From a bacterium (GTDB lineage Bacteria > Zixibacteria > MSB-5A5 > GN15 > FEB-12), in assembly GCA_030629485.1 (NCBI GenBank), contig DAOVOW010000109.1:1-6656 (forward strand): a DNA stretch of 6,656 nt, read 5' to 3'. A program made the translations under genes and the position numbers. The first letter of the stretch is position 1. Each line of letters begins with the position of its first letter. Below, in pieces: positions 1 to 5,771 of this stretch. Below the pieces are notes generated by a model. That model saw nothing but the letters and a program-made list of their open reading frames with translations, was not told the DNA's origin and did no database searches.

Positions 1-885
1 GACAAGATTCGGGACTATTGCGATCTGGCTGATAAGTACTGCGACGGTTACCTGCGCTTCACCAGCCGTCACAATGTCGAGTTCCTTCTGACCAAGCAGG
101 AGAGCATCGAGCCGCTGGTTGCCGACCTGAAGAAGCTCGGTCATCCGATTGGCGGCATGGGGAACTCCATTACCAGTATCGTTCACACTCAGGGGTGGGT
201 GCATTGCCACTCGGCAGCCACCGACGCTTCCGGTATCGTCAAGGCGGTCATGGACGATTTGTCGGAGTACTTTGAGAACATGAAGCTGCCGGGCAAGCTG
301 CGTATTGCCCTGGCCTGCTGCCTGAATATGTGCGGCGCCGTGCACTGCTCGGATATTGCCATCCTCGGCATTCACCGTCGTCCACCGAGAACCAATCACA
401 GCAGAGTCAAGGCCATGTGTGAGATCCCCAGCGTGAGCGCTTCCTGTCCGACTGCGGCCATTCGACCGACCACAATTGATGGTTATGCCTCGGTGGAAGT
501 GATCGAGGAACGCTGCATGTACTGCGCCAACTGCTTCACCGTGTGTCCGGCCATGCCGATGGCTGACCCGCTCAACGACGGTGTCTCCATCTGGATCGGC
601 GGCAAGGTGTCCAACGCGCGTTCGGAGCCGACGTTCTCCAAGCTGGCGATTCCGTTCATACCGAACAACCCGCCTCGTTGGCCGGAGGTAACCCAGGCCG
701 TCAGGGGTCTAGTTGAGTTGTGGGCGTCTAATGCTAACAAGTACGAACGTATGGGTGAGTGGATTGACCGCATCGGCTGGCCCAAGTTTTTCAGAATGTC
801 CGGTATCGAGTTCCAGAAGGAACACATAGACGATTTCAAGCATGCCGGATTGACGTATAAGCGGTCAACACATCTGACCTTTTGA
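1..885 (+). CDS. dsrB: Dissimilatory sulfite reductase beta subunit, 5'-truncated
   Basis: Beta subunit of the cytoplasmic DsrAB siroheme enzyme, which interconverts sulfite and a DsrC-bound sulfur species. The frame is open from base 1, so the start lies upstream; 294 residues are visible, with perhaps 60-90 missing. HTQGWVHC and CCLNMCG supply four cysteines (visible residues 69, 106, 107, 111), the spacing of the siroheme-[4Fe-4S] ligands. A ferredoxin domain follows: SCP (Cys149), then CMYCANCFTVCP (Cys172, 175, 178, 182) for a second [4Fe-4S] cluster. NARSEPTF, NNPPRWPEV and the IGWPKFF tail are typical of DsrB. No ligand is missing, so the enzyme looks functional. The gene is followed by dsrD after 11 bases. 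The motifs resemble the reductive type, but assigning reductive or oxidative type needs a tree. The internal ATG at 157 is not the start, because conserved sequence continues upstream of it. Confidence 0.97.
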   Translation, partial: DKIRDYCDLADKYCDGYLRFTSRHNVEFLLTKQESIEPLVADLKKLGHPIGGMGNSITSIVHTQGWVHCHSAATDASGIVKAVMDDLSEYFENMKLPGKLRIALACCLNMCGAVHCSDIAILGIHRRPPRTNHSRVKAMCEIPSVSASCPTAAIRPTTIDGYASVEVIEERCMYCANCFTVCPAMPMADPLNDGVSIWIGGKVSNARSEPTFSKLAIPFIPNNPPRWPEVTQAVRGLVELWASNANKYERMGEWIDRIGWPKFFRMSGIEFQKEHIDDFKHAGLTYKRSTHLTF

Positions 886-889
886 GAGG
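884..889 (+). promoter_or_regulatory. Ribosome binding site that decides the dsrD start
   Basis: GAGAGG overlaps the dsrB stop codon and lies seven bases before GTG at 897. This favours GTG 897 over the in-frame TTG at 882, which has no upstream Shine-Dalgarno sequence and would overlap the dsrB stop. Confidence 0.6.
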
Positions 890-896
890 TGCCAAA

Positions 897-1142
897 GTGG
901 CTAAGACAGCAGAAGAAGTAGCCGATGCCATGTTTGCTCTGGTCAAGGACAGCTTCGGACTCAAGAAGCTTAAGCCAGGCGATTTGATCAAGGCAATGAA
1001 AGAGGTCTACGGCGACGAAGTGGACAAGAAGCTCTGCAAAGAGGCCATCAAGCTGCTGGTCAACAGCGGCCGATGCGTCTACACTTATTTTGGCGGTAGC
1101 TTCCTGGAGATTCCACACAGAGAGGGTGCGGCCAACGACTAA
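897..1142 (+). CDS. dsrD: DsrD, small winged-helix partner of DsrAB
   Basis: An 81-residue protein starting at GTG 897. DsrD proteins are about 80 residues, fold as a winged helix and have been shown to stimulate sulfite reduction by DsrAB; DNA binding was an earlier suggestion. Visible features are a lysine-rich helical N-terminal half (KDSFGLKKLKPGDLIKAMKEVY), a second helix (KKLCKEAIKLLVNSG) and a beta-wing (RCVYTYFGGSFLEIP), in the order expected for the fold. The identity rests on size, this pattern and position directly after dsrB, because the family is short and divergent. It is probably translated together with dsrB, 11 bases upstream. In cultured organisms dsrD is typical of sulfite/sulfate reducers and disproportionators and absent from classical sulfur oxidisers, so its presence here with dsrL is notable. 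Confidence 0.87.
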   Translation: MAKTAEEVADAMFALVKDSFGLKKLKPGDLIKAMKEVYGDEVDKKLCKEAIKLLVNSGRCVYTYFGGSFLEIPHREGAAND

Positions 1143-1167
1143 TACTCAACCGCACCGAGTTTGATAG

Positions 1168-2598
1168 ATGGGTCTCCGCATTCCGCGATTGATGGTCGCC
1201 GGCTTGTCCGGCGACTCAGGGAAGACTGTGGTCAGCCTCAGCCTCGTGGCAGGTCTGAGGCAAAGGGGTCGGTCTGTTTCCGTCTTCAAGAAGGGTGCTG
1301 ATTACATCGATGCCGCCTGGCTTGGCGCTGTCGCGGAGTCGGACTGCCACAACCTTGATACATATATGGCGCCGCGCGACACTGTTCGACGGCGCTTTGT
1401 CACCCAGGCTCACGGCGCCGGGGTGGCGGTTATCGAGGGGAATCGTGGATTGTTCGACGGTATGGATGTTGAGGGTACACACAGCAGTGCGGCTCTGGCT
1501 CGTCTTTTGGACACGCCGGTGGTACTCGTTGTAAACGCCACCAAGACGACACGAACGCTCGCCGCCCTCATAACGGGTTGTCAATCGTTCGACTCATCGC
1601 TGAACATTGCCGGTGTGGTTATCAACCGGATCGCCGGATCACGCCATGAGGCGGTGATACGCGGTGCAATCGAGCAATACTGCGGCTTGCCCGTGGTGGG
1701 CGCAATCCCGAAACTCAGCAACGATGAGAGTGTGATTCCCGGACGTCACCTGGGTTTGGTCACGCCGGCCGAGTTTGGATCGATGGATGAACTCATGGCG
1801 CGACTGACCGAGATCGCTGCGCACCATCTGGACATCGAGTGGTTAATCGAAATCTCCGAGAGAGCAGCGCCAATGGATGAAGTATCGATCGATTGTGTCG
1901 AACCGGTGCAGCACCGGACGCGGATCGCTTTTTTCAAAGACGCCGTCTTCACGTTCTATTATCCGGAGAATCTCGAAGCACTCGAGGCTAACGGCGCCGA
2001 GTTGGTGCCGCTTTCCGCACTGGATACGGCAGCACTGCCGGATGATATCGACGGCTTATACATCGGCGGTGGCTTCCCTGAGACTCAGGTGGAGCGGTTG
2101 GTGGCCAATCGTGCCATGATGACATCAGTCAAGCAAGCGGCCGAGGACGGATTGCCGATTTACGCCGAATGTGGTGGCCTCATCTATCTGTGTCGTTCTC
2201 TGGTTGCTCAGGACGGTTGTTCGTACCCGATGGCTGCGTTGTTCGGTATCGATTTGAAGATGCATCGGAGGCCGGTAGGTCACGGATATGTCGAGGTCGA
2301 GGTGGACCAGGCCAATCCGTTCTTTGAGGTTGGTGAAGTCTTGCGCGGGCACGAGTTTCATTACACTGGTCCCGTTGCAGACACGCCTATGGATGGATGC
2401 ATGAAGGTGCGGCGCGGCGTCGGTTTGGGACAAGCTCGCGACGGCCTTGTTTACAAATCCGCGATGACTTGTTACACCCACCTCCATGCCGATGGCGTGC
2501 CTGGTTGGGCGCCCGCGTTTGTCGAGGCAGCGAGTACGTACCGGGCGATGAGTCGTGGCAGTATTGGTGGCGGGAGCGTGGCGATGAATCTGGCTTAG
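1168..2598 (+). CDS. dsrN: DsrN, CbiA-like glutamine-dependent amidotransferase (siroheme amidation)
   Basis: A 476-residue homologue of cobyrinic acid a,c-diamide synthase (CbiA/CobB), usually 450-480 residues long. The N-terminal dethiobiotin-synthetase-like ATPase has a P-loop, GLSGDSGKT (12-20), then EGNRGLFDG and a VVLVVN strand. The C-terminal class I glutaminase has YIGGGFPE (298-305), the nucleophile Cys335 in YAECGG and a terminal histidine motif, YTHLHA (His438/His440). All catalytic elements appear intact. In dsr operons this homologue is called DsrN and is thought to amidate a siroheme carboxylate, giving the siroamide found in some DsrAB enzymes. That role is inferred from context; the sequence alone would also fit cobalamin synthesis, but no cob/cbi gene is nearby. 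ATG 1168 lies 25 bases after dsrD and has only a weak ribosome site; Met9 (1192) is an alternative start just before the P-loop. Confidence 0.93.
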   Translation: MGLRIPRLMVAGLSGDSGKTVVSLSLVAGLRQRGRSVSVFKKGADYIDAAWLGAVAESDCHNLDTYMAPRDTVRRRFVTQAHGAGVAVIEGNRGLFDGMDVEGTHSSAALARLLDTPVVLVVNATKTTRTLAALITGCQSFDSSLNIAGVVINRIAGSRHEAVIRGAIEQYCGLPVVGAIPKLSNDESVIPGRHLGLVTPAEFGSMDELMARLTEIAAHHLDIEWLIEISERAAPMDEVSIDCVEPVQHRTRIAFFKDAVFTFYYPENLEALEANGAELVPLSALDTAALPDDIDGLYIGGGFPETQVERLVANRAMMTSVKQAAEDGLPIYAECGGLIYLCRSLVAQDGCSYPMAALFGIDLKMHRRPVGHGYVEVEVDQANPFFEVGEVLRGHEFHYTGPVADTPMDGCMKVRRGVGLGQARDGLVYKSAMTCYTHLHADGVPGWAPAFVEAASTYRAMSRGSIGGGSVAMNLA

Positions 2599-2653
2599 GG
2601 CATGGTGAGCGACTTGCGGACCACATCATGAAGCTGAAGAAACCGGAAACTGA

Positions 2654-2686
2654 TTGACTGAAAACAGACTTAATTGAGTGTATATT
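2654..2686 (+). promoter_or_regulatory. Possible sigma-70-like promoter before dsrL
   Basis: TTGACT (2654-2659) resembles a -35 box and TATATT (2681-2686) a -10 box, but the spacer is 21 bases. Reading TGTATA (2679-2684) as the -10 gives 19, still long. The stretch is AT-rich compared with its surroundings and sits in the 177-base gap between dsrN and dsrL, a sensible place for an internal promoter. The spacing keeps confidence low. Confidence 0.28.
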
Positions 2687-2699
2687 GCCGGCATGGCAA
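2685..2699 (+). promoter_or_regulatory. Inverted repeat TTGCC-N5-GGCAA, possible operator
   Basis: A perfect 5-5-5 dyad (TTGCCGGCATGGCAA) containing the 8-base palindrome TGCCGGCA. It overlaps the end of the possible -10 box and the expected transcription start, the usual place for a repressor site. No regulator is known for it. It is not coding if dsrL starts at 2776. Confidence 0.25.
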
Positions 2700-2775
2700 G
2701 GACACGTGGCCACCTCTGACCACCGATACCTGGCCGCTTGAGCCGTCAGAAAGATATGAACGGAAAAGTCCTACC

Positions 2776-4482
2776 ATGATAAAGCTGGTCAAAAAAAAGA
2801 AAAAGAAGAAGCTGGGAAGCATGGGCTTTTCCGGCGGCGGCGCCGCGGGTGAACAGTCGCTCCTGCGACCTTACGGCAAAACGCAACCGTCCCCCTGCGG
2901 CGCCGAGGGCTGTCCTAATCACAACCACATCCGCCCGATGCTGATGATTATCTCCAAGGCTGAGGATATGGGTCGGTCCATGGATGATGCGTACGCCGAC
3001 GCCTGGAAGATCTTCGCAGAAACCACGCCGTTCCATTCGGTCTGCGGCCGTGTCTGTCCGCATCCCTGCCAAACTGCGTGTAACCGTAAGGAGAAAGAGG
3101 GAGCTGTTGGGATCAACGCGGTGGAGCGTTTCATAGGTGACTTTGGGCTTGAGAAGAAACTGAAACCACCGCTGATAACCGAGGAAAAACGTACTGAGAA
3201 AATCGCGGTGGTCGGTTCCGGGCCCGCCGGCATGTCGTGCGCCTATCAGTTGGCGCGGCGTGGTTATCCGGTCACGGTGTTCGAAGCGTTCCCCAAGTCC
3301 GGTGGCATGCTGCGTTACGGGATTCCGGACTATCGCCTGCCGCAGGATATACTTGATGCCGATATCCAGCGCATCCTCGACATGGGTGTCGAACTCAAGT
3401 TGAACACGATGGTCGGCCGCGACGTACCGGTGGACGATCTCAAGAAAGAGTATGCCGCGATTTTTGTCGGCCTCGGTGCTCATCAAGGCTTACAACTCAA
3501 GATCGAAGGCGAGGATGCGCCCAACGTCTGGACCGGGACTGACTTTCTGCACAAAGTGAACGAGGGCGAGATGATAGAGGTTGGTGATCATGTCGTTGTG
3601 ATCGGTGGCGGTGACACCGCTATCGACGCCGCTCGCATGGCCCGACGTCTTGGCGCGAAGGCGACCATTCTGTATCGCCGCACGCGCACTGAAATGCCCG
3701 CTATCGAGGAAGAAATCGAAGGCGCCCTGGAGGAAGGGGTCGATATCCATTTCCTGGCCGCCCCGATCGAGATCTACAAAGAGGGTGACAAGGCTACCGG
3801 CATGAAATGTCAGCAGATGGAGTTGGGCGAGCCGGATGCGTCCGGTCGCCGTCGTCCGGTGCCGATCGAGGGTGATACCTTTGATCTGCAGTTCACCACG
3901 TTAATCGCCGCGATCAGTCAGCAACCGGATTTCACCGGTTTCACCGATCTGATAGAGGGCAGGGACTGGATCAAGACCGACGACAAGTTCAAGACCAAGA
4001 TCGAGTCTGTCTTCTCCGGAGGCGACAACGTCAATCTCGGTTTGGTGGTCGATGCTATCTATCATGGTCGACGGGCCGCGGAAGCCATCCATGAAATGAT
4101 TACCGGCGAAGCCATGTCCCCCGACAAGAAGGCTGAGGCCATTCATTTCGACAAGTTGCACCCCGACTTTTATGAGGAGATGCAGCGTCAACAGCCTGTC
4201 GTAATGCCGGTAGAGACCAGGTTCAATGATATAAATGCCGAGATCACATCCACGTTCACGATTGAAGCGGCGACCGCTGAAGCCAAGCGGTGTATGAGTT
4301 GTGGTTTCTGTTTCGACTGCGGCACCTGCTGGAGTCTTTGTCAGGACAGCTCTATCAACAAGCCGATGGTCAAGGGTGGTCCGGTGGTCGGAAAGCCGGA
4401 GTATGTTTACAAGCACGACGTCTGTACGGGGTGTAAGAAGTGCGCCGAGCAATGCCCGTGCGGCTGGCTGGAGATGCGATAG
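2776..4482 (+). CDS. dsrL: DsrL, iron-sulfur flavoprotein NAD(P)H oxidoreductase
   Basis: A 568-residue relative of the glutamate synthase small subunit, shorter than the roughly 650-residue Allochromatium DsrL. The N-terminal iron-sulfur domain has Cys41 and Cys46, then Cys90, 94, 98 and 102. An FAD motif (GSGPAG, 147-152) and YGIPDYRLP follow, then a pyridine-nucleotide motif (GGGDTA, 277-282) with YRRTRTEMPA, and the second FAD motif near SGGDNVNLG (about 414-422). The C-terminal ferredoxin-like domain has Cys506, 509, 512, 515, 518 and 522, then Cys550, 553, 556 and 560, enough for two [4Fe-4S] clusters. In sulfur oxidisers DsrL passes DsrAB electrons to NAD+; with DsrD it may run the other way (inference). 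ATG 2776 has GGAAAAG seven bases upstream. The frame is open back to TTG 2674, but that extension looks non-coding; ATG 2821 (Met16) is also possible. A general GltD-like oxidoreductase is the alternative identity, made unlikely by context. Confidence 0.88.
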   Translation: MIKLVKKKKKKKLGSMGFSGGGAAGEQSLLRPYGKTQPSPCGAEGCPNHNHIRPMLMIISKAEDMGRSMDDAYADAWKIFAETTPFHSVCGRVCPHPCQTACNRKEKEGAVGINAVERFIGDFGLEKKLKPPLITEEKRTEKIAVVGSGPAGMSCAYQLARRGYPVTVFEAFPKSGGMLRYGIPDYRLPQDILDADIQRILDMGVELKLNTMVGRDVPVDDLKKEYAAIFVGLGAHQGLQLKIEGEDAPNVWTGTDFLHKVNEGEMIEVGDHVVVIGGGDTAIDAARMARRLGAKATILYRRTRTEMPAIEEEIEGALEEGVDIHFLAAPIEIYKEGDKATGMKCQQMELGEPDASGRRRPVPIEGDTFDLQFTTLIAAISQQPDFTGFTDLIEGRDWIKTDDKFKTKIESVFSGGDNVNLGLVVDAIYHGRRAAEAIHEMITGEAMSPDKKAEAIHFDKLHPDFYEEMQRQQPVVMPVETRFNDINAEITSTFTIEAATAEAKRCMSCGFCFDCGTCWSLCQDSSINKPMVKGGPVVGKPEYVYKHDVCTGCKKCAEQCPCGWLEMR

Positions 4483-4537
4483 AGCGTACAAGTATGAGTA
4501 TCGAGTATAAACCAATTCACTATAGGTGGTAAACTAC

Positions 4538-4542
4538 GGAGG
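4538..4542 (+). promoter_or_regulatory. Strong ribosome binding site of dsrC
   Basis: GGAGG lies seven bases before ATG 4550. It fixes the dsrC start there rather than at the in-frame GTG 4526, and suits the high expression typical of DsrC. Confidence 0.8.
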
Positions 4543-4549
4543 TTCAACG

Positions 4550-4867
4550 ATGGCGACATTCACGCATGGCGAAGTAAGTATTGAGGTCGACGAAGACGGG
4601 TTCATGCTGGAGCCCGAAGAGTGGAACGAAGAGATCGCCAAGGCGCTCGCAACGACCGAGGCTGTGGACAATCTGACCGAAGAGCACTGGAAACTGGTGC
4701 ACTACCTGCGCGACTACTATCTGAAGTTCGGGATTGCCCCGATGATTCGGAAGCTGTGCAAGGAGACCGGTTTCCCGCTGAAGAAGGTTTACGAACTGTT
4801 CCCGTCCGGTCCGGCCAAAGGCGCCTGCAAAGTCGCCGGCCTGGCCAAACCGACCGGCTGCGTGTAA
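4550..4867 (+). CDS. dsrC: DsrC, sulfur-carrier protein substrate of DsrAB
   Basis: A 105-residue protein of the DsrC/TusE family. It ends in ACKVAGLAKPTGCV, with Cys93 and the penultimate Cys104 separated by ten residues, the hallmark of true DsrC. DsrAB loads sulfur onto this flexible arm as a trisulfide bridging the two cysteines, and the DsrMK(JOP) membrane complex re-reduces it. TusE and other relatives lack Cys93, so this is a functional DsrC rather than a tRNA-thiolation protein. WKLVHYLRDYY and GIAPMIRKL are the conserved core. It starts 67 bases after dsrL. A 345-base gap follows, beginning with an RNA-like structure close to the stop codon, which could set transcript end or stability for this usually abundant message. 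Confidence 0.97.
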   Translation: MATFTHGEVSIEVDEDGFMLEPEEWNEEIAKALATTEAVDNLTEEHWKLVHYLRDYYLKFGIAPMIRKLCKETGFPLKKVYELFPSGPAKGACKVAGLAKPTGCV

Positions 4868-4897
4868 GCAGTTAACGCTGTGGCGATAACGAACTAG

Positions 4898-4920
4898 CGC
4901 AGGAGTCCCTGACTCCTGCG
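4898..4920 (+). other. Perfect 9-bp hairpin
   Basis: CGCAGGAGT (4898-4906) pairs fully with ACTCCTGCG (4912-4920) across a CCCTG loop. This is the strongest inverted repeat I found in the window. It lies 30 bases past the dsrC stop and no T-run follows. Confidence 0.75.
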
Positions 4921-4922
4921 AC

Positions 4923-4945
4923 GTCAGGTCTCGGAGAGCCCTGAC
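4923..4945 (+). other. Second hairpin in tandem
   Basis: GTCAGG (4923-4928) pairs with CCTGAC (4940-4945). After a T/C mismatch, CTC (4930-4932) pairs with GAG (4936-4938) around a GGA loop. Only two bases separate it from the preceding hairpin, and its 5' arm can also pair with that hairpin's loop and descending arm. Confidence 0.55.
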
Positions 4946-4963
4946 CTGCCGATTAGCACAGCG

Positions 4964-5200
4964 CATACGAATGTCGTCAGGCCTCCCGGTCTGGCGGCGT
5001 TTTCGGAAGGGAAGGATATGGTATTGACGCTGTCGCAGACCTTGTCGGCTGGTTCGCGATAGCTTTGCGACTATTTGCGGAAGTGAATTCAAAGGAGCAT
5101 TTGACTGACGTTTCTGAAGGTGTGTCGTCTGCTCCGGTGCTCGCAAAAGTTTTGACAAGCACGTCGGTTAATCCGAATCAATCGGTGTGTGTAACGACTT
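4964..5200 (+). other. Gap upstream of the RsbRD_N gene, no confident gene
   Basis: With the preceding RNA-like element this is the only long gap in the window. It contains a third inverted repeat (GTCGCAGA 5032-5039 with TTTGCGAC 5064-5071, one G-U pair) and GGAAGGGAAGG (5005-5015) before ATG 5018, which opens only a 14-codon frame. A frame without an ATG runs from 4957 to 5202. There is a consensus -35 hexamer (TTGACA, 5152-5157) with no good -10 partner. None of these is strong enough to call as a gene or promoter. Confidence 0.4.
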
Positions 5201-5204
5201 GAGG
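5201..5204 (+). promoter_or_regulatory. Ribosome binding site deciding the RsbRD_N-gene start
   Basis: GAGG lies eight bases before GTG 5213. The two upstream in-frame starts, GTG 5204 and ATG 5207, overlap or nearly abut this motif and are less likely to be used. Confidence 0.45.
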
Positions 5205-5212
5205 TGATGGTT

Positions 5213-5767
5213 GTGACGTTGCGAGAGCTTCTGACTCGAAATAAAGAGAGAGTGGTTGAGAAGTGGCGTCAGGGAATTATCGATACTTATCCTGCCGATG
5301 GTCGCGATTTTCTGCAGCAGCAGGGTGATCGTTTCGCTAACCCCATTGGATATGTCGTTCACGAGGAAACCGATCAACTGTTCGAGCACCTTGTCAACGA
5401 CATGGACCCCGAGGGCACGCGGGTGTCGCTTGACAAGCTTATCCGCATCCGCGCCGTACAGGATTTCCTTCCATCCGAGGCGGTATCTTTCGTACTGCTG
5501 CTCAAGCCGATCGTCCGCGAGTTGCTGGCTGAGGAGATCAAGACGCACGCGCTTTACGACGAGTTGCAGGCTACGGAGGATGCTATCGACCGAATGCAAC
5601 TGATGGCGCTTGATTCTTACACCTTGTGTCGTGACCGCATCTCTGAGATCAAAGTGAACGATGCCCGACGCAGCACCGCCAAACTGATTGAGCGCCTCAA
5701 TGCTCGCCTCGCCGAGGGCTCTACGGGCAATAGCTGCAATAACACAGACAAAGACAACGATAGATGA
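5213..5767 (+). CDS. Stand-alone RsbRD_N-like sensor-type protein of dsr clusters
   Basis: A 184-residue soluble, mostly helical protein without signal peptide or membrane segment. It resembles the RsbRD N-terminal domain family (RsbT co-antagonist, stressosome-type sensors): an opening TLRELLTRNKERVVEKW, then ANPIGYVVHEE (about 42-52), then DKLIRIRAVQDFLPSEAVSFV (about 74-94), which is the family signature. The usual C-terminal STAS domain is absent. Instead there is a charged helix (IKVNDARRSTAKLIERLNARL) and a polar tail rich in Asn and Asp. I associate such genes with the position just before dsrM in many sulfate reducers, but the function is unknown to me; sensing or assembly for the DsrMK complex is a guess from position. 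It is probably cotranscribed with dsrM, 22 bases downstream. The start could also be ATG 5207 or GTG 5204. Confidence 0.75.
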   Translation: MTLRELLTRNKERVVEKWRQGIIDTYPADGRDFLQQQGDRFANPIGYVVHEETDQLFEHLVNDMDPEGTRVSLDKLIRIRAVQDFLPSEAVSFVLLLKPIVRELLAEEIKTHALYDELQATEDAIDRMQLMALDSYTLCRDRISEIKVNDARRSTAKLIERLNARLAEGSTGNSCNNTDKDNDR

Positions 5768-5771
5768 TAAC

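Larger units (their letters stand above)
4876..4963 (+). ncRNA. Putative multibranched RNA element downstream of dsrC
   Basis: Three nested or adjacent helices can be drawn by hand. An outer 7-bp helix pairs CGCTGTG (4876-4882) with CACAGCG (4957-4963). Inside it are a perfect 9-bp hairpin (4898-4920) and a second hairpin (4923-4945). Together they make a three-way junction starting eight bases after the dsrC stop. No T-run follows, so it is not a textbook intrinsic terminator, and no T-loop motif supports a tRNA. It could be a 3' stability element, a processed small RNA or a cis-regulator of the downstream genes. The fold is inferred from base complementarity only. Confidence 0.4.

Noticed and set aside
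882..896. TTG at 882 as the dsrD start
   Set aside because: It overlaps the dsrB stop and has no ribosome site, whereas GTG 897 has GAGAGG seven bases upstream and gives the usual family length.
2674..2775. N-terminal extension of DsrL from TTG 2674
   Set aside because: The 34 extra residues are rich in Trp, Pro and Arg with no recognisable motif, and the stretch overlaps promoter-like and dyad sequences. ATG 2776 has a plausible ribosome site.
4506..4526. TATAAA (4506-4511) and TATAGG (4521-4526) as -10 boxes for a dsrC promoter
   Set aside because: Hexamers at the matching -35 distance (AGCGTA and GTATCG) do not resemble TTGACA. AT-richness alone is not enough.
4898..4945. Intrinsic terminator after dsrC
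   Set aside because: The hairpins are strong but neither is followed by a T-run; the bases after 4945 are mixed and GC-rich.
4876..4963. tRNA gene suggested by a 7-bp outer helix and internal hairpins
   Set aside because: There is no GTTCRA-type T-loop, no D-arm motif and no 7-base anticodon loop, and the 9-bp hairpin does not fit a tRNA.
5152..5157. Perfect TTGACA hexamer as a promoter for the RsbRD_N-type gene
   Set aside because: No acceptable -10 box lies 16-18 bases downstream; the best candidates (TAATCC, GAATCA) fit poorly in sequence or spacing.
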